Notes: a model not told the origin generated them from the letters alone. A stretch of 64,000 nucleotides of DNA from Bactrocera neohumeralis (GCF_024586455.1 NC_065921.1:48258574-48322573); one strand, 5' to 3'. Counted from the stretch's first letter, positions 45,095 through 55,968 are shown. A program made the numbers and translations.

Positions 45095-45738
45095 CTACAT
45101 AATGCACCAAATGCGACCACCTTCGCCTACAGATACTTATCGCCGACAATTCTACCCAATTGCGCTCTCCACAAAACCATTAAAATTAAAATGTTTGCGA
45201 TTTTTCGTTTTGTGCTCTGTGGCTGTGCTGATGTGCCTTCTCAAATTGTTTATTTAGTTGCTATTGTTGTTATTATTCTCTACATGTAAATACACAAGTG
45301 TGTATATGTGTGTGGACTTACCATTTGTTGTTGCAGCTGTCATTAACAGCGGTTATGTGGTGCATGTATAAAAAGTAGGTGGGGGAGGGAGCATGGGGGC
45401 AATATAGTGAGCGCGTTGGAAAACTGATTTCCCGGTTTATCGAATGTAAATGGCACTTGACACCCTCGCCTCCAGCCATCTCCTCGTCAGCCAGTCAGTC
45501 TGTGTTCATGTCATAATTCAAATTGAGTTTGTTGTGCGCACAATTGACGTTGAATTTTTTGTGTTTTTCAGACCAACTGGTTTTGATTTTTGTGAAACAC
45601 ACACACTACCACATACTACATACATATTTCTACTTTTGTATAGAATCTAATTGATTTAATATTCCTTACCTTTATAATATGTGTGAGTTGTTGTAATCGA
45701 CATGGCATAAGAAATAAACCAGCAAATTTGATCAAATG
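45095..45738. other. non-coding, no recognised gene
   Basis: I see nothing supportable here. TGTGTATATGTGTGTG tracts lie near 45298-45315. Confidence 0.4.
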
Positions 45739-46809
45739 TCAAATAGATGCAGTAGATGTAGATCCAATCAGGTCCCAATGAGAGGCCAGGTAGTGCAGTA
45801 AATATTTTTCTACTTCCAAACATTTTAATAATTCATCACACACAGGGGTGTCGCGAGGGGGGGCTGTGGTGGGTGTGACACCCCCCCATCTATGAACGAG
45901 TCGGCATTTCGGCCGTTCTAATATCATAACTAAAAATTTGAAAGTTCATTTCGGCAATTCCACTAAGAGTTGCCAAGTACCCGGAAATTTGTTGTCAAAA
46001 CTTATTGAATATTTTTAAGATTTTCATCAAAATATATTATTGCACATTAATTTTTACGTCATATCCATTGCGAATTCACTAGCCGGCATTTATGAAAATT
46101 CTAACTTCAGTAAAACGCAATAAATAGCTCTATAATTGCGGAAGCAAGCTTAAAAAGACACCTTTTCGTAATTTCCACGAGGATTATTAAAACACTACAA
46201 TGTTCGAATAACAGTGGTTGAATATATTTTTTTTTAAGTTCGAAGAATGAATTTACTATCGATCGTCATTCTTTCAAAAGTCGGTTATCTCCTAATTTAC
46301 TTTTATATGTGCAATATTTATATTCACAAGAAACTCGTTCTGTTTAAATTGACGAAGGAGATTATGATTAGTTTATCATATCGTATCATATAGGTATACA
46401 GCAATGTTAAAAATTCAAATCAGCGAGTGAATCGGCGTTCAAATGAACGAGTGTTCGAATAAACAAATGTTCTAATAAACGAGTTTCTAGTGTAATAATC
46501 TGAAGTCCTTATCAGAAATGAAGATATCCTTATTTTATATACATTTATAAACATATACATTAAATCGGCAAATTCTTGAAATGAGTCGGTATTTCAAAGG
46601 GACTCAACCCCCCATGATCTGGATCCTCGCGACGCCCCTGATCACACATAAACAAATTCTATACTTCTTCCCAAAACAAAGTTTAACAATTTGCATAAAA
46701 AAAGTGCCATTCGCTAGAAGAAGCCATTAAGCGATCACTTTCATCCTGAATACGTTGTATGCCACTAATTACTAAACAACAAAATGATGAAATTATGCTT
46801 GAGGTTGAA
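45739..46809 (-). pseudogene. exon-like frame interrupted by the hAT MITE (unrecognised)
   Basis: After a good 3' splice site (pyrimidine tract ending TTTTCTACAG, then exon at 46809), one frame reads SGIQRIQDESDRLMASSSEW to 46683. It meets TAA at 46680-46682 and TAG shortly after. When the MITE and one duplication copy are removed, the same frame resumes exactly as DELLKCLEVEKYLLHYLASH and stays open to a TGA near 45737. The composition looks protein-like on both sides, but two stops lie in between. I do not recognise it. It could be a dead exon or a coincidence. Confidence 0.25.
45843..46640. mobile_element. hAT-type MITE, 798 bp
   Basis: The left end reads CAGGGGTGTCGCGAGG and the right end, reverse-complemented, reads CAGGGGCGTCGCGAGG. 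The CAGGGG start is typical of hAT termini. A perfect 8-bp direct duplication ATCACACA flanks it (45835-45842 and 46641-46648), as hAT transposases generate. The interior is AT-rich and non-coding, with a small array of TTCGAATAAAC/TTCTAATAAAC units near 46440-46490. Its transposase would have to come from elsewhere. Confidence 0.88.
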
Positions 46810-47147
46810 CTGTAGAAAACGTTAGAGGGCACGAGAATCAACCTGTCGAGCGATTCAACCCCCTGTCCGATTACCAGTCTACTGAATGGCATCAGCTGCG
46901 TGGGTCTACCATCACTCCATCAATGGATTCCGTCAAATTTACAAGTGCGCACACATGTCCATACATATTTACTCCCACAGAGAGTTGGCAAATGGTGGGA
47001 TAAAAGAGCGTGCGTGTGTTGAGCGATGGCTTACTTGCATGTCTGCGTCACAGTTTTTGCTTTCTCATCGCATTTGAAGCCGTCATATCTATCATAACTT
47101 ATCATACATACATATGTAAGTTGTATTAGCAGTGAGAAAAGCATTAC

Positions 47148-47328
47148 CTTTTACCTCAAATACCAAATTATCACGCACCTCTGGCTGATATCTGGACTGC
47201 ATCATAATTTTTACACTGGAGCGGGATACTCTTGTAGACGAAATACCAACAGTTTTGTTGAAATACTCGCAAGAAGTGTCTAACTCGATGTCATAAAAAG
47301 TTTGCAAGAAAACAAGCGATGGTTTCAT
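47148..47328 (-). CDS. candidate first coding exon (unrecognised)
   Basis: From ATG at 47328 (minus strand) the frame reads MKPSLVFLQTFYDIELDTSC and later SRSSVKIMMQSRYQPEVRD. Donor-like GAG|GTAAAA and AAAG|GTAATG occur at 47155 and 47148. The frame remains open into the presumed intron. It looks protein-like, with mixed charged and hydrophobic residues and no low complexity. I do not recognise the family, and it could be chance. It lies on the same strand as the neighbouring exon-like frames at 46809, 49.2-49.5 and 49.9-50.1 kb. Confidence 0.22.
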
Positions 47329-47464
47329 AATTGAAATGAGAAGAGTTCGTGGGTTGAGAATCTGAGCCGTGCGGGGCTATTTGCTGACAAATCGAGTTAA
47401 AAACCTAGCACTTTCCACAATGCTTTGTAATTAAATTCTAAAAAAGTAAGAGGTTAAAAAGTAA

Positions 47465-47925
47465 TACAAGAGCAAACGTTAACTTCGGCTGCACCAAAGG
47501 CATAACCTGTAAATGACTTTACAATAATAAATTCTTTCTTTATTGTAACTAACTATGCAACACAATCTGAAAATGTAACGGCTTAACGATTTGCATCTAA
47601 TGGAAAGCGTTTTGATAGTTCTAGGTATTGATTGGTCTAGCTTTAAGTCGAAGGTTGCTTAATAAGGGAACACGATATTTTACGAAGATTTTTAACTTGA
47701 TTTTGATCGGTCAGTTTGTATGTCGCTATATCTTATAATGCTCGGATATTAGTGGTTCTGATAAATTAGAAGCTTCAAGGAGAGAAAACGACGTTTGAAA
47801 TACCGGCCGATACATACTGAGATACGATACATACGATACTGAGAGACTATTTCGCGTATATACAGATAGCCAGAAATCTTCTATGGTCGATAGATAGATT
47901 GTTGATTATTTTTAGTAGATCTTGA
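47465..47925 (-). mobile_element. family B repeat (copy B6, reverse, decayed)
   Basis: The sequence starts near the element's 3' end (GCAAACGTTAACTTCGGCTG, decayed hairpin at 47483-47499). It ends with ACTGAGAGACTATTTCGCGT, matching the block next to the (GTCY)n core. The microsatellite itself is missing. Confidence 0.6.
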
Positions 47926-49223
47926 TGGAGACTCTACCAGGCCACTATAAAATTATAATAAAATATTAAGATTTTACGTAAACATGAATTTGCAAAATAC
48001 TGCTATTTGCTTATCAGCGTTTTTTGTTAAGAACACGGGTTTGCCACCGTCATGGTAAGAGTACTAGTTTCACAATAGAGTAAAAATGCAAAGTACGGTG
48101 TTGACTTAGATAGACTTAGAAGATCAAATGATTTTTAGCGAAAGAAACGCACCTAAAGTGAAGGTAATTTTGCTCCCAAAGTAGCAGTGAATTGGGATCA
48201 TTGCTGCTAGAGATGAATTCGGTTTTCCAATTATTGATCCAAATATTGGTTTTTGAAAAAATCATGAATTTTAAAATCTAAATTGAATGTTTATAGCATT
48301 TGCGGCATTTTAACTTATTAATGGACATGGCGAAAATGAAACCCATGATAAACTGTAAACTTGTGTGCTGCAACAGGTCCTTCATTAGACTTCAAAGTCT
48401 TCAAGAATATTTCCAGTGATCTTTTTGATCATCAAAAGTTTTTTTCACCAGCACTACCGAAAAAGTTTAACATGGCTATTTAATCTTGCTTTGTTCTATA
48501 CAATGCTTTGAGTGATTGTTAAGGTTTAGTTATTTTTGGCACTTCAAGTCTTATTTAAAATTATGATAATTTTTTTAATTTTGAAAACATACTTTTGTAT
48601 AAAAATATAGAGATATAATTTTTTTTATATATGTTTTGTTTTGGTTTTTAACATAATTGAAATATAGACTACCCTATCTTCTAAGTTGTATCAAATTGAA
48701 TACAGTGTGCTAAATTTTACTAAAACCGGTTCAATAGTTTAGTAGTTTACCCCGGGAAAACACCGTGACACGTTATTTTTATCTACAGACTTACATTTCC
48801 TTATATGCATTTTACCGAATGTGACATCGTTAGTCTTGTGATGGATTTAATATGTTTCTTTTTGTTTCTGCTCTAATTTTACTTATTCTTGCACGAACGC
48901 GTTAATACACATGTATAAGTAAACAAATAATTGAAACGGGAAATGTAATAAATGAGTCGAAAATGTGTGAGAAAAATTGAGTCAAAGAACATCTGAGTTC
49001 GCAAGAGACTGAGGAATCAATGAATTTGGAAATGTTTTATTTGACAGAAGTATAAAAGCTTATAGCACGATTTTGAGTAGTTGGAGACCATGGTATCGAC
49101 ACGCACACTTTCTTTCACTCATTACCATTTTCTTTTGCGGACATTTTTACAATTTTCGTTTATTTTCTCTACTACAAAAGTATCCCTTTTCAAGAAATAA
49201 TGACAATAATGATTTATTTCGCA
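47926..49223. other. non-coding, no recognised gene
   Basis: There is no supportable gene or recognisable element in this AT-rich stretch. Confidence 0.4.
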
Positions 49224-49480
49224 TTATCGTTGTTGCAACGATGTATGGCGCTCCAAAGCGGTAACCGCTAATTTGCAATTTTTTGAAGCACACAGGTGTC
49301 TTTGAGTGATGCGGACTTTAGGTTTAGCAAACATTGAAGCCATATAAGAGAACTGCTGGCTTGCTTGTTTGGTGGTTTTCCATTCGTCAAAAACTATGTA
49401 TATCACAAGTCCTATACCAAACACTAATATTACTGAATGATAGAAATAGAGACTACGATAATTCAGTCCAATTACTATTT
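49224..49480 (-). CDS. candidate coding segment with a membrane helix (unrecognised)
   Basis: On the minus strand a frame of about 86 codons includes a hydrophobic helix (VILVFGIGLVIYIVF) followed by a basic, polar tail (DEWKTTKQASQQFSY, then KPKVRITQRHLC). This is compatible with a single-pass membrane protein with a cytoplasmic tail. No splice sites clearly define it, and I do not know the family. Chance is quite possible. Confidence 0.15.
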
Positions 49481-49872
49481 TTGCTTAAATTGAGTCACGA
49501 ATTAAATTTGTAGTGTAATTTTTAAGGATTTTTATGCCAAAATTGAAAGAGTATTACTTAAAATTCCAAAGTGCGTTTGAAATATTAATGAATAAACGCT
49601 AAACAAATCTAAAGGCTTCCGTGTGACAAAATATAAGTTTGTGAGAGACCTATCAAGAACTAATATCAACAATAGGTGCCTACAATTATAATTTTATTTA
49701 TTGGTTTATTACATAATCGTTTCAATAAAATCAAATTAGGAAAATATTAAAAATATCTACATCAACATAATTGCTAGATGTTGATGTGATTACAATGATT
49801 TTGAAAACATGTTTTTATATTGTTAACAAATCTATCTTCATATTACCAATAGGTCGTAAAGCCTAATAATAA

Positions 49873-50094
49873 TTAAATCGACCGCCATCGAGTATTGTTG
49901 CACAGTGCAATTAAAACAGAAAAATGTTCTAATTTCTTCGTTGGGTGCATTGAAGCGCAAATTGCAAGTAATTGAACGAAAAAGCTTGCTGAGCGAAAGA
50001 GTTTAAAATCACCATACATGTCCGGGATATGAGCACACATGTGAAGTAAATTGATCATTAATAATTCAAGGCGAATGCGCTCAATCAATTGGCC
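49873..50094 (-). CDS. candidate coding segment (unrecognised)
   Basis: On the minus strand a frame ending in TAA reads QLIERIRLELLMINLLHMCA, then MYGDFKLFRSASFFVQLLA and KKLEHFSVLIALCNNTRW. The amphipathic, helix-rich character is like a helical-repeat protein and unlike the low-complexity chance frames elsewhere. An AG acceptor (ACTTAATAG) precedes it, but the pyrimidine tract is poor. I do not recognise the protein. Confidence 0.22.
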   Translation of the reverse strand, partial: GQLIERIRLELLMINLLHMCAHIPDMYGDFKLFRSASFFVQLLAICASMHPTKKLEHFSVLIALCNNTRWRSI

Positions 50095-50205
50095 CTATTA
50101 AGTTCCATTAATTCTACTGAGCTGAAACTTGCTTCAGAACACCCACGAAATATCATGTAAAAAAAATATGCGCCCACTTACGTAGGGCCTAACTGTAAGT
50201 AGAAG

Positions 50206-50845
50206 TTAGAGCGGGTTAATTTGTGTGGATGATCGAAAAAACGGAAAAATCGCAAATCCGTAAAATCTTCTATGGATCACTCTGAACAACTTTACCTTTT
50301 CACGAACACCTTTAAGTATAGTAGGGGTACTCACAACGTGCCATAAAGCATCGGAAAATCATAAATTTGTATACTATTTTAAAAAATTTGTTGTTGGATT
50401 GTTAAAATAAGTTTACGCAAATACAACTCTGAACGCTCTGTTTTCGGATAGTTATAACTCATAACTTTATGAGACTACATACATATGTATGTGAAACCCC
50501 CAAGTATATTAAAGAACAATTCTGAGTAGTTGTAGGTAGTACACGGTAAAATGAAATATATGAATAATGCATTATTTGGGAGATACTATATATGTAGTTG
50601 TCTGATATGGATGATTCCGATAAAAAATCAGCACAATATCAAAGTGCACCTGTGCATTAAACTTCATTTGGATAACTCGACAATTTTTTTCAACAAATTT
50701 TTATAATCCTTAAAGGCTTAACTTTCCTTGAAAATCGCTGTATGGAAACAGGTTTTAAACTCATATATTCTTAGATAAATTTGTTCAGAATTATCCGTAA
50801 AATATTTTCCACATATACAAGCAACCCGCTTTAACGCAGGTGTGT
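50206..50845. mobile_element. family D element with long imperfect inverted arms
   Basis: The left arm starts AGCGGGTTAATTTGTGTGG and contains CGTAAAATCTTCTATGGATC and ACTCTGAACAACTTTACC. The right arm, reverse-complemented, starts AGCGGGTTGCTTGTATATG and contains ATTTTACGGATAATTCTGAA and CAAATTTATCT. The two arms face each other over about 640 bp. The right arm also occurs alone at 36416-36650. No coding capacity. The superfamily is unknown, and the flanks TTAG/TTAA might be a 4-bp target duplication. Confidence 0.55.
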
Positions 50846-50859
50846 TAAGGTATGAGCAC

Positions 50860-51069
50860 TTACGTAAGTGGACGTAGGTGTGGAACTGCCTTCCTGCATA
50901 AGCGTCGCGTGTCTCTGTTGCTTTGTTGATGCAGTAACGAGTTAAAAAATTTGTAAGACAATTTAATTATAATTAAGCACAGTTGTAGCCTCAAGTGCAG
51001 CGGTAAATCCGCAATTTCGTGAATAAACTCGATAAAAATGCCATTGAAAACACCTAAATACACATGCAC
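50860..51069 (-). CDS. weak candidate coding segment (unrecognised)
   Basis: After an acceptor-like TGTATTTAG the minus-strand frame reads GVFNGIFIEFIHEIADLPLH, then LIIIKLSYKFFNSLLHQQ. It is hydrophobic and helical in character. It is listed only because it shares strand and character with the frames at 49.9 and 47.3 kb. It could be chance. Confidence 0.12.
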   Translation of the reverse strand: MHVYLGVFNGIFIEFIHEIADLPLHLRLQLCLIIIKLSYKFFNSLLHQQSNRDTRRLCRKAVPHLRPLT

Positions 51070-51424
51070 ACCACTGAAATAAAAAATTATATTTTATTTA
51101 CACACTAATTCTATATTTGTTGTCTGATTCTATTTTGCACATATGTAGTTAGAGTGCTTATTGCTTTTACAGGCCCACTAATAAGCAAAACATAAAAGGA
51201 CTAAAGCTGAAGAAATATTTGAGCAGTTGTATTTCGAGGCTGAAAGATCAGACGACAGACTAGTAATAATTGAATAAAAATGGTAATTCCAGTAGACATA
51301 CGAGTAACAGCACAATAAAACATATTCTTGTACTTGAGCGCTAAAAATTGCACACAAGGGCATTAGTCATTTTTTAATCCAACAATAATTATAAAAGCAT
51401 TAAACGATGGAAATTGATATGGGT

Positions 51425-51645
51425 TTAAGTGTCGGTTCTAATTGAATTGAATTTAATTTCTCTTGATACACATTGCAAACATAAAAACCTATTCATTTGT
51501 ATTTGGCTTATGTTCTTTATATGTATATTATGTAGATCACAGAGTGAAAAAATCAAGCTTGTGACTTTTTTTACGATATCTGTAAAAATATCACAGTTAA
51601 ACAGGTCCCATGGCTTCCAATATTTACTATTGAGAGGTGCTAATT
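51425..51645 (-). CDS. weak candidate coding segment (unrecognised)
   Basis: After TTGTTAAAACAG (acceptor-like) the minus-strand frame reads ISLELAPLNSKYWKPWDLF, then DIFTDIVKKVTSLIF. The opposite strand is also open over the same span, which lowers confidence. There is no recognised family. Confidence 0.12.
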
Positions 51646-52139
51646 CCAGGGAGATCTGTTTTAACAAAAATACGAGTTTCAATTTATAATTTAAAACTTC
51701 AACCTATTTAACCTTATGCTATTTGAGTAAATTAAGTTATTATACCAAGATCGTTACATTCATTGTCTTCGGTTCCGGATTACCTTAATAGATGACTTTT
51801 TGTTGCCTCGCGTTATTTTTATGCATCTATCTACAAGTAAAACAAGAATTATAGAAAAAATACTTTGAAAGTCTCATTACGTTTGGGTGTGTGTTTGACA
51901 GAGAAATATGGTGGCTCGTGACGTCATGAATATAAGGAGGTGAGGGTTCCGTTTGTAATTAACATTAAAAGACTGATATTTTTGTGACGGTATCTCGCAT
52001 TCTCGTCCTTTCACTTCCATTTAAAAAGTTAGTAGACAAAAGAATTTCGATGTAATAAACCGAATGCACTGGTTTTTCTCAATCAGAATCAAAACAATAA
52101 TAGAGTTAGATATAGGGTTATACACACGATTTATCTTAG

Positions 52140-52548
52140 GCCTTGAAACGGCTCCATATGAAAAAGAAGAAGGTGCTCTTTCTCCAAGACAGTGCGCCGT
52201 GTCACAAGTCGCTCGCTACAATGGCGAAATTGTATGAATTCGGCTTCGAATTGCTTCCGTACCCACCATATTCACCGGATCTGGCCCCCAGCGACTACTA
52301 CCTGTTTGCAGACCTCAAAAAAATGCTCCAAGGAAAGAGATTCTACTCCAACGAGGAAGTCATCGCCGAAACGAACGCTTATTTGGAGGCCAAAGATAAA
52401 TCGTTCTATAAGAAAGGTATTGAAATGTTAGAGAAGCGCTGGACTGATTGTGTTGCTCTTGAAGGAGATTATGTTGATGAATAAAGTCGAGTATTGCCAA
52501 AAAAATGTGTTTTTCTTATTTAGTCCCGGGACTTATTGATCCACGTGT
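52140..52548 (+). mobile_element. irritans-type mariner, 3' part only
   Basis: The 3' third of a mariner ends in a terminal repeat-like sequence (TTAGTCCCGGGACTTATTGA at about 52522-52541). The 5' end of the fragment is abrupt at about 52140. The upstream two thirds of the element are missing. Confidence 0.7.
52143..52484 (+). pseudogene. mariner transposase C-terminal third, irritans-like
   Basis: One intact frame of 113 codons covers the end of the catalytic domain. It contains D16 in FLQDSAPCH and D51 in PPYSPDLAPSDYYLF, with 34 residues between them, matching the second and third acidic residues of D,D(34)D. It also shows KKKKVLFLQ, NEEVIAETNAYLEAK and CVALEGDYVDE, all characteristic of Himar1-like transposases. 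The ATG at 52143 is internal to the original gene. The first catalytic Asp and the DNA-binding domain are missing. The open frame suggests fairly recent loss. Confidence 0.8.
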
Positions 52549-52554
52549 TATGTA

Positions 52555-52922
52555 TATATAAAGGATCAAGATACGTTGTTGAATTCCGAATTGAATTCCG
52601 ATTCTGTAACTTGAGTAAAATTGAGATATCAAAATTAAATATGGCATAAATGTTTCCTGGCGAAAAATGGGGGACGAGATCGTAGATGGACATTTTTTTA
52701 AAGTATTCGTGGCCGCTTATGCTGAAAACACGTATTTTCAGTATACATATCTTCACACACTGTGAAAATAGATAAAATCAGATAATAACCACTTCCACAT
52801 CCCATATAACCACTATGTTGAAAATTACCCAAAGTGCGTTATTAACAGTATAAAAAGCCATTAAGATTAAACTCACAAAACTCACAACAAATCAAGCATC
52901 AAGTTATTCCTTACTTGTTACA
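52555..52922 (+). mobile_element. family A repeat (copy A5, heavily deleted)
   Basis: The blocks GTAACTTGAGTAAAATTGAG, ATATCAAAATTAAATATGGC, CATCCCATATAACCACTATG and GTTGAAAATTACCCAAAGTG follow in family A order. The 3' end TTATTCCTTACTTGTTA is kept. The core and most of the body are missing. Confidence 0.5.
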
Positions 52923-53073
52923 TATGTAAATCATAATCTGCAGGAATCAATCCAGAATCGATTTTTAGTGAATAACATAACAGTAGCTCTCCCGGAACAA
53001 AGCATTCAGCAGCGGAATCAATTGAATGAAATTAAAAATATCGCTCCATTATGTACATATGTATATGTATATA

Positions 53074-54105
53074 TTGGGTAGTCAAGAAAGTTTTTTCGCA
53101 TTTGGTCAATAGATGTCGTTGCAGTCGTATATCTGTGGTGCTCGAGTCCACACTTCTGTGTTTTTCCTATTTATTATCTTAATTTCCAAGAAAAACGCTT
53201 AACGAAATATTTGGCTTCTTTTCTGTTTCTTTATTTCATCAGAATACTTGAAATAGTTCTGTTCGATTTTCTTACATCAAAAAATGTTGCCAGAAGGCTC
53301 GTATATTTAAATTAGGTTGCCACATATCTCCAGTGCAACCAATCACATTAGCTGTAAAATATGTCATACCAAAACCCATGTTTATTTTCGTGCGATGACA
53401 CGTAAAAAAATAATTGCAACCCTGTGCTAGCTGTCATTTTACTTAAATACATATTTTGAAGTTAAATTGTGAGGTAGGTTAGTTTTAAATAGATTTTATA
53501 ATTTCTATTTAAATTCTAAAGATTTGTTACAGTTTTTTGTTAAGAATGTGTGCAGAAAGTGCGCCAATTCACAACAGCCATGCATAATAGTCATTTACAA
53601 TAAATTGACCGAATCAGCCGTTCATATATCACTAGATTCTCCAATGGGTGCTCTCGTGCCCTTGTATATTTCGGTATAGGATTTTTGCAATCTGCAATCT
53701 TGCAAGAGCAAGAGAATCCCCCTATTGTGTCATACCATATAGTGTTGGAAAGGTGAAACTTTAAGCTTCATTTAGCCAATTAAATAATAAATTAAATTCG
53801 GGGAAGTTGAAAAAAAGTTACAGCTATATTTTTAAATTTTTTTATAAAGAAAGGGAAGAATGCCAATTTTTGAAGTTTACGGAGACGATGCTGTATCAGT
53901 TCGTGTAGCACAACAATGGTTCGCTCGCTTCCATTCTGGAAATTTCGATTTACACTGATGAAATTTTTATACTGATGGAATAATGTCTCTAGCGGAAAAA
54001 TCGCAAAAAGTGGTCGACATATTTGTTTATTTATTTATTAGTGTAAATATAAAAAATAAGTTAAAGTTTGATTAGATATACGAAGAGACCTATTCGACTA
54101 CCCAA
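53074..54105 (+). mobile_element. mariner of a third type (TTGGGTAGTC termini), gutted
   Basis: The left end reads TTGGGTAGTCAAGAAAG and the right end, reverse-complemented, reads TTGGGTAGTCGAATAGG. TA flanks each. The element is 1032 bp. Only two transposase scraps remain, at 53856-53957 and about 53981-54070. The catalytic domain is gone. About 500 bp between 53180 and 53850 do not look like transposase and may be foreign DNA. Confidence 0.75.
53856..54073 (+). pseudogene. mariner transposase scraps
   Basis: The frame reads FEVYGDDAVSVRVAQQWFAR then FHSGNFD before a stop. This is the first helix-turn-helix of a mariner (the usual block is VRVAQ-x-WF-x-RF-x-SGNFD). A second scrap, SLAEKSQKVVD, matches the extreme C-terminus (LPERWQK-VVD-like). 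Nothing of the D,D(34)D core lies between them. Confidence 0.65.
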
Positions 54106-54143
54106 TATATGTATATACATATACTTATATACCATATACACTT

Positions 54144-55204
54144 TTTATACTCTCGCAACAAAGTTGCTAAGGAGAGTATTATAGTTTTGTTCACATAACG
54201 GTTGTTTGTAAGTCCTAAAACTAAAAGAGTCAGATATAGGGTTATATATACCAAAGTGATCAGGGTGACGAGTAGAGTTGAAATCCGGATGTCTGTCTGT
54301 CCAACTGTCCGTCCGTCCGTGCAAGCTGTAACTTGAGTAAAAATTGAGATATCATGATGAAACTTGGTACACGTATTCCTTGGCTCCATAAGAAGGTTAA
54401 GTTCGAAGATGGGCAAAATCGGCCAACTGCCACGCCCACAAAATGGCAGAAACCGAAAACCTATAAAGTGTCATAACTAAGCCATAAATAAAGATATTAA
54501 AGTGGAATTTGGCACAAAGGATCGCATTAGAGAGTGGCATACTTGGACGTAATTTTTTTGGAAAAGTGGGCGTGGCCCCGCCCCTACTAAGTTTTTGTAC
54601 ATATCTCGGAAACTACTATAGCTATGTCAACCAAACTCTATAGAGTCGTTTCAGGCATTTCCATATACAGTTTAAAAATGGAAGAAATCGGATAATAACC
54701 ACGCCCACCTCCCATACAAAGGTTATGTTGAAAATCACTAAAAGTGTGTTAACCGACTAACAAAAAACGTCAGAAACACTAAATTTTACGGAAGAAGTAA
54801 CAGAAAGAAGCTGCACCCAGGCCTTTTTTAAAAATTGAAAATGGGCGTGGCCTCGCCCACTTATGGACCAAAAACCATATCTCAGGAACTACTAGACCGA
54901 TTTCAATGAAATTCGGTATATAATATTTCCTTAACACCCTGATGACATGTACGAAATATGGGTGAAATCGGTTCACAACCACGTCTTCTTCCAATATAAC
55001 GCTATTTTGAACTCCATCTGATGCCTTCTTTGTATAATACGAGTATATACATTAGGAACCAATGATGATAGCGGAATAAAACTTTACACAAATACGGTAT
55101 TTGAAAAATATGTAAATGACGTATAATGAAATCTCGATTATCACTTTATCATGCGAGAGTATAAAATGTTCGGTGACACCCGAACTTAGCCCTTCCTTAC
55201 TTGT
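54144..55204 (+). mobile_element. family A repeat (copy A3, best preserved ends)
   Basis: The 5' end reads TTATACTCTCGCAACAAAGT, TGCTAAGGAGAGTATTATAG and TTTTGTTCACATAACGGTTG. The (GTCY)n core lies at 54289-54322. The body carries CCACGCCCAC and GGGCGTGGCC phrases. The 3' end has GAGAGTATAAAATGTT, a perfect 6-bp-stem hairpin GTTCGG...CCGAAC (within 55168-55185) and TTAGCCCTTCCTTACTTGTT. It is shorter than A1/A2 through internal deletion. It lies 38 bp from the mariner's right end. Confidence 0.75.
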
Positions 55205-55299
55205 TATAAGTATATACAGTGTCGAACAAAACATATTGGACTGATGGCTATGAATGCTAAAAAGATGTCGTATACTCCAAATTACAATTTTAGATATAA

Positions 55300-55858
55300 A
55301 CAAGAAAAAACGTTAACTTCGGCTATCGGAAGCTATATGCTATAGTAATCCGATCTGAACAATTTTTTCGGAGATTACATTGTTGCTTTAGAAAATAATC
55401 TATACCAAATTTCGTGAAGATACATAGTCAAATGTGAAAGTTTTCCGTATGGTAGCTATATGCTATCGTTCACCGATCTGAACAATTTCTTCGGAAATTA
55501 CATTGTTGCCTTAGAAAATAATCTATACCAAATTTGGTGAAGATACATTGTCAAATGTGAAAGTTTTTCATACAAGAACTTGATTCCGATCGTTCAGTTT
55601 ATATGGCAGATATGTGTTATAGTGGTCCGATAGCGGCCGTTCCGACAAATGAGCAGCTTCTTGAAGAGAAAATGACGTTTGCAAAATTTCAAAAGGATAT
55701 CTTAAAAACTGAGGGACTAGTTTGAATATATACAGACGGACGGACGGACGGACAGACAGACAGGCAGACGGACATGGCTAAATCGACTCAGGTCAACATA
55801 CTCATCATTTATATATATACTTTATAGGGTCTCCGACGCTTCTTTCTGGGATGTCAAA
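55300..55858 (-). mobile_element. family B repeat (copy B7, reverse)
   Basis: The sequence starts AACAAGAAAAAACGTTAACT, the reverse of the family 3' end, but the hairpin is partly deleted. The body units match B5. The (GTCY)n core (as GGAC/AGAC units) lies at 55734-55771, then GACATGGCTAAATCGACTCA and TACTTTATAGGGTCTCCGAC. It ends before the 5' inverted repeat. Confidence 0.75.
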
Positions 55859-55968
55859 AATCGATTCTTAATCGACCTCGACTACTGAAGATCGATTCCG
55901 AAAAAATCGATTATTTTACGAGAAAACTCGATTCTCGAGTAGAATCGGAATCGAGTTTACCATCCCTA
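55859..55968. repeat. ATCGATT/TCGATTC-rich patch
   Basis: Motifs TCGATTC, ATCGATT and their complements are packed about ten times in 110 bp, including the near-palindrome CTCGATTCTCGAGTAGAATC. The patch joins directly to the cut 5' end of B7. I do not recognise an element. Confidence 0.5.

Noticed and set aside
55846..55968. A MITE with GGGATG inverted ends
   Set aside because: The left GGGATGTCAAAAA belongs to the 5' region of family B copy B7 (compare TTGGGTGTTACAAAC in B1), so the apparent inverted repeat is accidental.
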